A stretch of 22,252 nucleotides of DNA from Actinomycetes bacterium (GTDB taxonomy: Bacteria; Actinomycetota; Actinomycetes; Prado026): NCBI GenBank assembly GCA_025455945.1, contig JALOLN010000012.1, forward strand, positions 1-22,252, read 5' to 3'. A program made the position numbers and the translations under genes. The notes below the pieces were generated by a model. It saw only the letters and a list, made by a program, of their open reading frames with translations, did no database searches and was not told where the DNA came from. Positions within the stretch are counted from its first letter, which is position 1. Each line of letters opens with the position of its first letter. Below, piece by piece: positions 6,955 to 15,712 of this stretch.

Positions 6955-7449
6955 ATGGCCCCCCTCGCCGACCGGCCCTGCGCCGTCGTCGACCTCGATG
7001 GCACCGTGGCGGACGTCCGCCACCGGCTGCGCTTCCTGGAGCGGCGGCCCAGGGACTGGGCCGGGTTCTTCGCGGCGGCGGACGACGACCCGGTGCTGCC
7101 CGAGGGACGCGCGGTGGTGGCCCGCCTGGTCGCCGAGGAGCACGAGATCGTCTGGCTCACCGGCCGACCGGAGCGCTGCCGGACGGCGACGGTGGCCTGG
7201 CTGGGCCGGCACGGGCTGCCGGCCGGACCGCTGCACATGCGGCGGGACGACGACCGCCGGCCGGCGCGGTTCACCAAGGTGGCCGTGCTGCGGCAGCTGG
7301 CTCGCACCCGTTCGGTCGCCGTCGTGGTGGACGACGACGTCCTCGTGGTCCAGGCCGTCCGTGCGGCGGGGTTCCCCGTCCTGCACGCCGACTGGATGGC
7401 GGCGCAGCCGACGCTGTTCTCCGCCCAGGAGACCGACGGACGCACCTGA
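6955..7449 (+). CDS. HAD-family phosphatase, polynucleotide kinase 3'-phosphatase-like
   Basis: A 164-residue stand-alone HAD-superfamily protein. Motif I is DLDGT (nucleophile Asp13, acid Asp15) followed by VADVRHR; motif II is the Thr of WLTGRP (Thr69); the Lys of FTKVAVL (Lys108) and the acidic VVDDDV (about 126-128) complete the site. The DLDGTxADxxHR start, the small cap with a W-x-x-FF segment and the LTGRP block resemble the 3'-phosphatase domain of T4-type polynucleotide kinase rather than sugar phosphatases. The kinase domain is absent. It is one of only two plus-strand genes in the window and converges with gcvP, with 30 bases between the two stops. A role in nucleic acid or nucleotide end processing is possible but not shown. 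Confidence 0.75.
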   Translation: MAPLADRPCAVVDLDGTVADVRHRLRFLERRPRDWAGFFAAADDDPVLPEGRAVVARLVAEEHEIVWLTGRPERCRTATVAWLGRHGLPAGPLHMRRDDDRRPARFTKVAVLRQLARTRSVAVVVDDDVLVVQAVRAAGFPVLHADWMAAQPTLFSAQETDGRT

Positions 7450-7479
7450 CCCGGCTCCCGATCGCGAGGCCGCGGCGCC

Positions 7480-10383
<2,904 letters not shown>

Positions 10384-10410
10384 GGGTTCGGCCTTCCGAG
10401 TCGCGTCGGT

Positions 10411-10441
10411 CGTGCCGGGTGGGCGGACGCCGCCCGGCACG
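10411..10441 (-). terminator. Hairpin in gcvP leader, candidate riboswitch expression platform
   Basis: CGTGCC...GGCACG (10411-10416 with 10436-10441) encloses a second perfect stem of six G/C pairs around ACG, with one short bulge, so it is a very stable hairpin between the aptamer and the gcvP start. There is no U-run, as is common in high-GC terminators. It may act as a glycine-dependent terminator or block the leader in another way. Confidence 0.5.
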
Positions 10442-10477
10442 CGGGCCTCCCCCTCTGTCACGACCCGCGGGGGCCCC

Positions 10478-10585
10478 TCCAGAGTCGCCTCGCCCGCGCG
10501 GTCCTGGTCGCCTGAGAGGTTCCGGGGAGGGTTGCCCCTTCGGCGCCGCCGGCCCCAGGGGGTCGACGGACTCTCCCGTGCGGGT
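10478..10585 (-). promoter_or_regulatory. Glycine riboswitch (single aptamer with partial second domain)
   Basis: Read on the minus strand, the conserved core of the glycine aptamer appears in order: CGGGAGAG, then GCCGAAGGGGCAACCC, then CCTCTCAGG. It is followed by the GGACCGCGCGGGCGAGGC and ACTCTGGA segments typical of the partial (ghost) second aptamer in actinobacterial singlet riboswitches. It lies directly in the leader of gcvP. In known cases glycine binding turns on glycine cleavage genes, and that is the expected sense here. A TAGACT -10 box lies just upstream. Confidence 0.93.
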
Positions 10586-10599
10586 TCGTCGGCAGCGCG

Positions 10600-10605
10600 A
10601 GTCTA
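10600..10605 (-). promoter_or_regulatory. Candidate -10 box of the gcvP riboswitch transcript
   Basis: TAGACT on the minus strand lies four bases past the stop of the ResR-like gene and about 10-15 bases before the riboswitch aptamer begins, a sensible spacing for a promoter. No convincing -35 box is seen. Confidence 0.45.
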
Positions 10606-10609
10606 GCCG

Positions 10610-11239
10610 TCAGCCCCCGACCCGGGCACGGCGTCGGGAGGCGAGCTCGTCGCCCGGGAGCGTGGCGTCCGCCGGGGCGGCGAGGGTGTCCCCGCCGGCC
10701 CGCTCGCTGGGCAGCGCCGCGAGCGACCCCTCGACCTCGCGCCACACCCGACCCACGGCGATACCGAACACGCCCTGGCCGCCCTGGACGAGGTCGACGA
10801 CCTCGTCGGCCGAGGTGCACTCGTACACGGTGGCCCCGTCGCTCATCAGGGTGATCTGGGCGAGGTCCGCCACACCGCGGTCACGCAGGTGTTGGACGGC
10901 GGCGCGGATCTGCTGCAGCGACACCCCGCTGTCCAGCAGCCGCTTCACCACCTTGAGCACGAGGATGTCGCGGAAGCCGTAGAGCCGCTGGGTGCCGGAG
11001 CCCGCCGCGGGGCGGATGCTCGGCTCGACCAGGCCGGTCCGCGCCCAGTAGTCCAGCTGGCGGTAGGTGATGCCGGCAGCGGCACAGGCCACCGGACCGC
11101 GGTAGCCGACGTCCTCGGGCAGCGGGCTGACGTCGTCGTCGAACAGCAGGCCCTGCTCCCCCGCCCGATGACCGGCTCGGAGGGCCGGGGTCGCCGCCCC
11201 GGTGGTCACGCCGTCCGCACGCGTCTCGCTGCCGGTCAC
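10610..11239 (-). CDS. MerR-family regulator, Rv1830/ResR-like
   Basis: A 209-residue MerR-type regulator. The winged helix lies at about residues 45-115, with GPVACAAAGITYRQLDYWARTGLVEPS as helix-turn-helix (about 48-74), the SGTQRLYGFRDIL wing and a SLQQIRAAV helix; the C-terminal part (TVYECTSADEVVDLVQGGQGVFGIAVG) is the effector/dimer region typical of this subfamily. Its position between a DUF151 nuclease and gcvP matches M. tuberculosis Rv1830 (ResR/McdR), linked in the literature to cell division and antibiotic resilience. GTG at 11239 is preceded by GGGAGG six bases away, the best ribosome binding site in the region. A TTGACC-17-TACGGT promoter lies at 11290-11318. The long acidic N terminus (about residues 1-45) is unusual for MerR but normal for this branch. 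Confidence 0.85.
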   Translation of the reverse strand: MTGSETRADGVTTGAATPALRAGHRAGEQGLLFDDDVSPLPEDVGYRGPVACAAAGITYRQLDYWARTGLVEPSIRPAAGSGTQRLYGFRDILVLKVVKRLLDSGVSLQQIRAAVQHLRDRGVADLAQITLMSDGATVYECTSADEVVDLVQGGQGVFGIAVGRVWREVEGSLAALPSERAGGDTLAAPADATLPGDELASRRRARVGG

Positions 11240-11289
11240 GCCAGACCTCCCGGGACGAGTGCCGAACCACACCGATGTCAGTCACCCGA

Positions 11290-11318
11290 ACCGTAGGGCC
11301 ACCGGCGAACCCGGTCAA
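11290..11318 (-). promoter_or_regulatory. Housekeeping-type promoter of the ResR-like gene
   Basis: TTGACC and TACGGT are separated by 17 bases on the minus strand, about 50 bases before the GTG start. This is the best -35/-10 pair of the window. Confidence 0.6.
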
Positions 11319-11347
11319 CGACATGGGCCTCGACACGCCGCAGGGGC

Positions 11348-11394
11348 AACTCTCGACCTCGACTCGAGAATCAGAACTCTCCACCTGAGGTCAA
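11348..11394. promoter_or_regulatory. Direct-repeat operator candidates upstream of the ResR-like promoter
   Basis: AACTCTC(G/C)ACCT occurs twice, at 11348-11359 and 11375-11386, 27 bases apart. The second copy continues to TGAGGTCAA, giving CTC-N5-GAG symmetry like MerR operators and overlapping a TTGACC on the minus strand. The core TCTCCAC(C/T)TGAG recurs at 13236-13247 beside gcvH. The two MerR genes nearby are natural candidates to bind it. Confidence 0.4.
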
Positions 11395-11398
11395 GGGT

Positions 11399-11872
11399 TC
11401 AGGACTCGGGCGACTCGAAGTCCTCGGGGGAGATCTGGTCGAGGAACTCGCGGAACTTCTCGACCTCGTCCTCCTGCTCGTCCGGGATGACGATGCCGGC
11501 CTCGGCGAGCACCTCCTCCGACCCGACGATCGGCGAACCGGTGCGCAGGGCCAGGGCGATCGAGTCCGACGGGCGGGCACTGACCTCGACCCCGTCGGCG
11601 AAGACCAGCTCGGCGTAGAAGACCCCGTCGCGCAGCGCGGTGATCCGCACCTCGACGAGCCGGGCGCCCAGGGCCTCGATGACGTCGCGCATGAGGTCGT
11701 GGGTCAGCGGCCGGGCGGGCACCACGCCCTGCTGGGCGAAGGCGATCGCGGTGGCCTCGGCCGCCCCGATCCAGATCGGCAGGAACCGCTCGCCGTCGAC
11801 CTCGCGCAGCAGCACGATCGGCTGGTTCGACGGCATCTCGACCCGGACCCCGACCACATCCAACGCGCGCAC
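11399..11872 (-). CDS. Bifunctional nuclease family protein (DUF151)
   Basis: A 157-residue DUF151/bifunctional nuclease-domain protein; characterised relatives have DNase and RNase activity, though the biological role in actinobacteria is unclear. Signature segments are LPIWIGAAEATAIA (about residues 31-44), the RPLTHDLM segment, VFYAELVF and SARPSDSIALALR; the C-terminal 30 residues are acidic. It corresponds to Rv1829 between the two MerR genes. GTG at 11872 has TAGGCT seven bases upstream and no ribosome binding site, which suggests a leaderless transcript in addition to read-through from ftsR 26 bases away. Confidence 0.9.
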   Translation of the reverse strand: MRALDVVGVRVEMPSNQPIVLLREVDGERFLPIWIGAAEATAIAFAQQGVVPARPLTHDLMRDVIEALGARLVEVRITALRDGVFYAELVFADGVEVSARPSDSIALALRTGSPIVGSEEVLAEAGIVIPDEQEDEVEKFREFLDQISPEDFESPES

Positions 11873-11879
11873 GACGGCC

Positions 11880-11885
11880 AGCCTA
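11880..11885 (-). promoter_or_regulatory. Candidate -10 box for leaderless nuclease transcript
   Basis: TAGGCT on the minus strand ends seven bases before the GTG at 11872, in the short gap after ftsR. Confidence 0.3.
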
Positions 11886-11898
11886 CCCGCGCCGGTCC

Positions 11899-12639
11899 TC
11901 AGCGGTGCCGGTCGACGGACAGCCCGGCGCGGACCAGCCCGGCGTGCAGCCGGACCGACAGCGCAGCCAGCTCGCGGACGACCTCCTCGGTGCGGGCCCG
12001 GGCCTCGGGGTTGCGCTGGTGCTGCAGCGGCGCGACGACCTGCTCGATCAGCCCCACCTCGCGGTCGGCCGCCGCCTTGAACGCCCGCAGGTGGCGCGGG
12101 CCCAGCCCGAACCGGGCCATCTCACCGACCGTCTTGGCCACGACCAGCGCGTCCCCGTCGTAGTGGGACGAGCCGTGGCGGGTGGCCACCAGCCCGTACG
12201 CCTCCAGCTGCGCGAGGCGCTCCTCGTCGATGCCCGCGGCCTCGACGAGCTCGGTCCGGGACAGCCGCAGCTCGGTGCCGTCACGGGCGAACGCGTCGGG
12301 TGTCGGCAGCCCGTCGACGGCCACGACGGACATCGGCACGCGGGGTGCGGCGCCGGGCACGTCGGGGGGCTCCAGGCCCCGGTCCATGGCGTCGAGGTGC
12401 TCCTTGATGACCCGCAGGGGCAGGTACCGGTCCCGCTGGGCGGCCAGCACGTAGCGCAGCCGCTGGACGTCCTCCGGGCCGAACTTGCGGTACCCGGACG
12501 GCGTGCGCTGCGGGTCGATGAGGCCCTCGGACTCCAGGAAGCGGATCTTCGAGATCGTGACGTCCGGGAACTCCGGGCGCAGCCGGGCCAGCACCTCGCC
12601 GATGCTCAGGTGGGCCCGCGCCGGGACCGCCCCGCTCAC
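11899..12639 (-). CDS. ftsR: MerR-family transcriptional regulator FtsR
   Basis: A 246-residue MerR regulator orthologous by position and sequence style to Rv1828 and to Corynebacterium FtsR, which activates ftsZ. The N-terminal winged helix reads LSIGEVLARLRPEFPDVTISKIRFLE (about residues 11-36), then SEGLIDPQRTPSGYRKFGPEDVQRLRYVL, then a coiled helix; a second winged-helix-like part at about 125-190 (LSRTELVEAAGIDEERLAQLE) is characteristic of this branch. GTG at 12639 overlaps the garA stop as GTGA, so it is translationally coupled to garA. The division link fits the DUF881/Sbp genes a little further upstream. Confidence 0.88.
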   Translation of the reverse strand: MSGAVPARAHLSIGEVLARLRPEFPDVTISKIRFLESEGLIDPQRTPSGYRKFGPEDVQRLRYVLAAQRDRYLPLRVIKEHLDAMDRGLEPPDVPGAAPRVPMSVVAVDGLPTPDAFARDGTELRLSRTELVEAAGIDEERLAQLEAYGLVATRHGSSHYDGDALVVAKTVGEMARFGLGPRHLRAFKAAADREVGLIEQVVAPLQHQRNPEARARTEEVVRELAALSVRLHAGLVRAGLSVDRHR

Positions 12640-13094
12640 CCCACGACTCCGCTCGGACCGCTCCCCCGTCCGGTGAGGTAGAGCAGGCGGTACTTGCCGA
12701 TCTGCACCTCGTCGCCGCCGGCCAGCAGTACGTCGTCGATGCGCCGGCGGTTGACGTAGGTGCCGTTGAGGCTGCCGACGTCGCGCACCCGGTAGCCCTC
12801 CGGGTCGCGCCGGAACTGCGCGTGCCGTCGGGACACCGTGACGTCGTCGAGGAAGATGTCCGACTCGTGGTGCCGACCCACGGTCACCACCTCCGCCTCC
12901 AGGATGAACCGGCTGCCCGCGTTGGGCCCGCGCTGGACGACGAGCAGGCCCGCCCCGGCCGGCAGACCGTCGGCGTGCTCGGGACCCGCCCCCGGCTCGA
13001 CCGGCTGCTCCTCCCCCGGCTCGGCTCCGGGCAGGGCGATGGTCGACGTGACCTCGGACGGGTCCGGGACCTCCGGACCGGTCTGGCTCGTCAT
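12636..13094 (-). CDS. garA: FHA-domain regulator GarA
   Basis: A 152-residue protein with a disordered N terminus and one C-terminal forkhead-associated domain (about residues 50-141). FHA signatures are GRHHESD (73-79), VSRRHAQF (87-94) and the phosphothreonine-contacting GSLNGTYVN (107-115). In mycobacteria GarA (and OdhI in corynebacteria) is phosphorylated by PknB/PknG on an N-terminal ETTS motif, and in its unphosphorylated form inhibits 2-oxoglutarate dehydrogenase and glutamate dehydrogenase. Here the N-terminal candidate is EVTSTIAL (Thr16/Thr18), a diverged form of the motif. ATG at 13094 has GGGAGG eight bases upstream. A TTGACC-18-TAGGGT promoter lies at 13160-13189. It shares an operon with ftsR. 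Confidence 0.93.
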   Translation of the reverse strand: MTSQTGPEVPDPSEVTSTIALPGAEPGEEQPVEPGAGPEHADGLPAGAGLLVVQRGPNAGSRFILEAEVVTVGRHHESDIFLDDVTVSRRHAQFRRDPEGYRVRDVGSLNGTYVNRRRIDDVLLAGGDEVQIGKYRLLYLTGRGSGPSGVVG

Positions 13095-13159
13095 GCGGCT
13101 GACCTCCCGAATGGAACCCTCGACCCGCGGGCGCGCTGCGCCAGCAGGACGCTGTCCCG

Positions 13160-13189
13160 ACCCTAGGTGCGGGCGCCGACCAGGGTCAA
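13160..13189 (-). promoter_or_regulatory. Housekeeping-type promoter of garA
   Basis: TTGACC (13184-13189) and TAGGGT (13160-13165) are 18 bases apart on the minus strand, about 65 bases before the garA ATG. This gives garA-ftsR its own promoter independent of gcvH. Confidence 0.55.
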
Positions 13190-13194
13190 CCGGG

Positions 13195-13242
13195 ACTTCA
13201 GACTGCCTCGCCAACCCGCGGCCAGGACCTTCAGTCTCAAGT
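13195..13242. repeat. Inverted repeat after gcvH
   Basis: ACTTCAGACTG (13195-13205) and CAGTCTCAAGT (13232-13242) are reverse complements at 10 of 11 positions with a 26-base loop. It begins a few bases past the gcvH stop and precedes the garA promoter. It may be a terminator stem or a regulator site; the right arm overlaps the TCTCCACTTGAG motif at 13236-13247. Confidence 0.45.
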
Positions 13243-13248
13243 GGAGAT

Positions 13249-13638
13249 TCAGCCCTTGGCTGTCAGTTCGGTATAGGCCGCCGCGTCGAGCAGTGCGGCA
13301 GCGGCGTCCTCGCCGGTCCGGACGTCGATCATCCAGCCGTCGCCGTAGGGGTCGGAGTTCACCAGCTCCGGGGCGGCGTCCAGGGCGGTGTTGCGCGCCA
13401 CGACGACACCGCTGACCGGGGCGTAGAGGTCGCTCACGCTCTTCGTCGACTCGACCTCGCCGCATGGCTCGCCGGCGCGCAGCTCGGCGCCGACCTCGGG
13501 CAGGGACACGTAGACGATGTCGCCGAGGGCCTCCTGGGCGAAGTCGGTGATCCCGAACCGCACGACGCCGTCGGCGCCGGGGCCTCGGACCCACTCGTGC
13601 TCAGCGGTGTACCGCAGCTCCGTGGGGGTGTCGCTCAC
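13249..13638 (-). CDS. gcvH: Glycine cleavage system H protein
   Basis: A 129-residue lipoyl carrier protein that takes the aminomethyl group from GcvP and presents it to GcvT and lipoamide dehydrogenase. The lipoylation lysine is Lys66 in GEVESTKSVSD, the hallmark of H-proteins, with TAEHEWV at 11-17, GITDFAQ at 29-35 and LVNSDPYGDGWM at 92-103. The GTG at 13638 is chosen because it gives a normal N terminus and has GAAGGG ten bases upstream. It follows the second DUF881 gene by 73 bases, and its stop is followed by an inverted repeat. It has no riboswitch of its own that I can see, unlike gcvP. Confidence 0.96.
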   Translation of the reverse strand: MSDTPTELRYTAEHEWVRGPGADGVVRFGITDFAQEALGDIVYVSLPEVGAELRAGEPCGEVESTKSVSDLYAPVSGVVVARNTALDAAPELVNSDPYGDGWMIDVRTGEDAAAALLDAAAYTELTAKG

Positions 13639-13711
13639 GTCGCGTGGTCCCTTCTGCTCGACTTTCGACGCGTACGGGCATACAGCCTGGCACGGGACCC
13701 CGGCCTGTGCG

Positions 13712-14470
13712 CTACCGGCTCGCGGCCGGGCTGGAGTAGCGCGGGTCCTCGGCGGGCCGCACCGCCGTGACCTCGACCTCGTCCCGCTCGGCGACGACGG
13801 CGTCCCCACCCACGTTGCGCAGGGACTCCACGACCCCGCCCGGGATGCGCAGCGCCGACGCCAGGGTGCGCGGGTCACCGATCGCCGTGATGGTGTAGGG
13901 CGCCTCCAGCCGCCGGCCGTCCACCACCACCGACCCCGGGTCGTCGTCGAGCAGCGCCGTCTGCGCGACCACCCGGACCGAGCCGATCTGGATGGCCTCG
14001 GCCCCCGCGTCCCGCAGCTCCTGCACGGCGTCGAGCAGCGCCGCGGCGTCCACCTGGCCCTGGGGGTCGCGGACCGTGACGACCACCCCCGGTCCGACGG
14101 CGGGCACCGTGCCGGCGAGGATCCCCAGCGCCGCGGCCCGGGCGCGGGCCTCCTCGATCGCAGTGGCCGACTGGTCGGTGCCGGTCAGCAGCTCGTCCCG
14201 GACGTCCTCGAGGTCGCGGATCTCGCCGGCCAGCCGGTCGTTGCGCTCCCCCAGGTCGTCCAGGATGCGCACCAGGTCCTCCTCGCGGGCGGTGCTGAGG
14301 CCGTCGTCCGCCGCGGTCGTGCGCACCTGCGTCGCCAGGGCGAAGCCGAGGACGACGAACAGCGCGCCGACCATCGCCTGGGTGCGGGTGCGCCGGGGGC
14401 GCAGCGCCACCCCCAGCCGGTGCCGGGCCTCGGCGGTCGTCGGCGGGTTCGGCGGGGTCGACACGCTCAC
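13712..14470 (-). CDS. DUF881 membrane-anchored protein, copy 2
   Basis: A 252-residue DUF881 protein: a short basic cytoplasmic N terminus (about residues 1-30), one membrane helix at about 31-47, a coiled-coil of about 60-100 (LDDLGERNDRLAGEIRDL), then the extracytoplasmic domain with GPGVVVTVRD, the QELRDAGAEAIQIGSVRV block and the ITAIGDPRTLASAL block, characteristic of the family. Firmicute relatives (YlxW/YlxX) lie with sbp next to ftsA-ftsZ, and M. tuberculosis Rv1825 is the positional counterpart; the function is unknown but probably envelope or division linked. GTG at 14470 overlaps the sbp stop as GTGA. Confidence 0.9.
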   Translation of the reverse strand: MSVSTPPNPPTTAEARHRLGVALRPRRTRTQAMVGALFVVLGFALATQVRTTAADDGLSTAREEDLVRILDDLGERNDRLAGEIRDLEDVRDELLTGTDQSATAIEEARARAAALGILAGTVPAVGPGVVVTVRDPQGQVDAAALLDAVQELRDAGAEAIQIGSVRVVAQTALLDDDPGSVVVDGRRLEAPYTITAIGDPRTLASALRIPGGVVESLRNVGGDAVVAERDEVEVTAVRPAEDPRYSSPAASR

Positions 14471-14799
14471 GCCCCGAACAGGCTGCGCCGGATGGCCGCG
14501 GCGTTGCTGAAGATGCGCACCGCGAGGACGACGACGACACCGGTCGACAGCTGGGCCCCGACCCCGAGCTGGTCGCCGAGGAACACGATGAGGGCCGCCA
14601 CGAGCACGTTGGCCAGGAAGGAGATGACGAACACCCGGTCGTCGAAGATGCCCTCCAGCGTGGCCCGCAGCGCGCCGAACACGGCGTCGAGGGCGGCCAC
14701 CACCGCGATCGGCAGGTAGGGCTGCAGCCACACCGGCACGTCCGGCTCGAGCACCACACCGAGCAGGATCCCGAGGACCAGGCCCAGCACGGCGATCAC
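14467..14799 (-). CDS. sbp: Small basic protein (Sbp, DUF1290)
   Basis: A 110-residue integral membrane protein of the DUF1290/small basic protein family, with hydrophobic segments near residues 1-16, 26-45, 57-74 and 82-97. The VLGLVLGILLG and IAVVAALDAVFGALRA and FLANVLVAALIVFLGDQLG segments are family-like. It is sandwiched between two DUF881 genes with GTGA overlaps at both ends, matching Rv1823-Rv1824-Rv1825. The constant association suggests a membrane complex of Sbp with two DUF881 proteins; no biochemical function is known. Confidence 0.9.
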   Translation of the reverse strand: MIAVLGLVLGILLGVVLEPDVPVWLQPYLPIAVVAALDAVFGALRATLEGIFDDRVFVISFLANVLVAALIVFLGDQLGVGAQLSTGVVVVLAVRIFSNAAAIRRSLFGA

Positions 14800-15710
14800 G
14801 GCTCGGCTCCTTCCGGCCGCGCGTAGCGCAGCGTCACGGCGGACGCCGCGGGCAGCGTCATCTCCTCGACGCCCGAGACCTCGTGCCGGATCCCGTACGT
14901 CTCCCCCAGCGTCTGCAGCCCCCGCCCTCCCGGACCGGCCACGAAGCGCGCCGCCAGCGAGTCCGGGTCGCCGATCGCCTGGACGACGTAGGGGCGGGCG
15001 AGCGGCCGGTAGTCGACGAGGATCGCCTCCCCCGCCGCCCGGATGGCCGAGAGGGAGGTGAGTCGCTGGTCGTTCACCGACACCGCCTCCGCGCCGGCCG
15101 CCCACAGCCCGTTGACGACCAGCTGCAGGTCGCGGTCGAGGACCCGGCCGAGGGCGGGGTCGTCGGTGAGCGCCGGGTCACCCGGCTCCGCGTCGTCGAG
15201 CGTGACCGCCACGCCGGGCCCGCGGACCGCCGCCGTCCCGGTCCGCGCGCCGAGGGACTCCAGCTGGTCCGCCAGCCGCTCGCCCTCGGCGGTCGCGCCC
15301 AGGCCGGCGCTCTCGAGGCCGTCCACCTCGGCCCGCAGCGCGGCCAGCCCGGCGGCCAGCGCGTCGTTGCGGTCCGTCTGCTCCGCGACGTCGGCGAGCA
15401 GCTCGGCGCGCCGCTGCTCGACGACGGGCCGCTGCACGTTGGCCTCGACGGCCGCGGCCGCGAGGACCAGGCCCACCAGGGCCAGGGAGAGCCCCGCGCC
15501 CAGGGAGCGCCCGTGGCGGCGCGGCACCGGCGTCCCGGGTGGCGGACCCTCCGGCCGGGCGACGGTCCGCCGGCTGGCCGCCGCGGCGTACCCGGGGTCC
15601 AGCGCGTCGTCCCAGACCCGGCCGAGCAGCGCGGCGACCGCGTCCGTGCGCCCCCCGGGCGCGGCCGGTGGCGCGGGAGCAGGCGGTGGGGCGGGCGGAG
15701 CCACGGGCAC
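14796..15710 (-). CDS. DUF881 membrane-anchored protein, copy 1
   Basis: A 304-residue DUF881 protein, longer than its partner because of a proline/alanine-rich N terminus (about residues 1-20) and a basic region up to residue 70. One membrane helix lies at about 70-88, followed by a coiled-coil (about 95-140), then GPGVAVTLDD, the VVNGLWAAGAEAVSVNDQRL block and the YVVQAIGDPDSLAARF block. The paralogue beyond sbp has the same order. GTG at 15710 is taken as start because it lies two bases after the preceding stop; another GTG six bases on is possible. It overlaps sbp by GTGA. Confidence 0.88.
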   Translation of the reverse strand: MPVAPPAPPPAPAPPAAPGGRTDAVAALLGRVWDDALDPGYAAAASRRTVARPEGPPPGTPVPRRHGRSLGAGLSLALVGLVLAAAAVEANVQRPVVEQRRAELLADVAEQTDRNDALAAGLAALRAEVDGLESAGLGATAEGERLADQLESLGARTGTAAVRGPGVAVTLDDAEPGDPALTDDPALGRVLDRDLQLVVNGLWAAGAEAVSVNDQRLTSLSAIRAAGEAILVDYRPLARPYVVQAIGDPDSLAARFVAGPGGRGLQTLGETYGIRHEVSGVEEMTLPAASAVTLRYARPEGAEP

Positions 15711-15712
15711 CC

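Noticed and set aside
7450..7479. Terminator between the convergent HAD and gcvP genes
   Set aside because: The 30-base gap shows only short GC-rich symmetry (CCGCGG) and no convincing stem.
10384..10461. Upstream GTG start of gcvP at 10461
   Set aside because: It would put the leader hairpin inside the coding region and add residues unlike other P-proteins; the GTG at 10383 has a better ribosome binding site.
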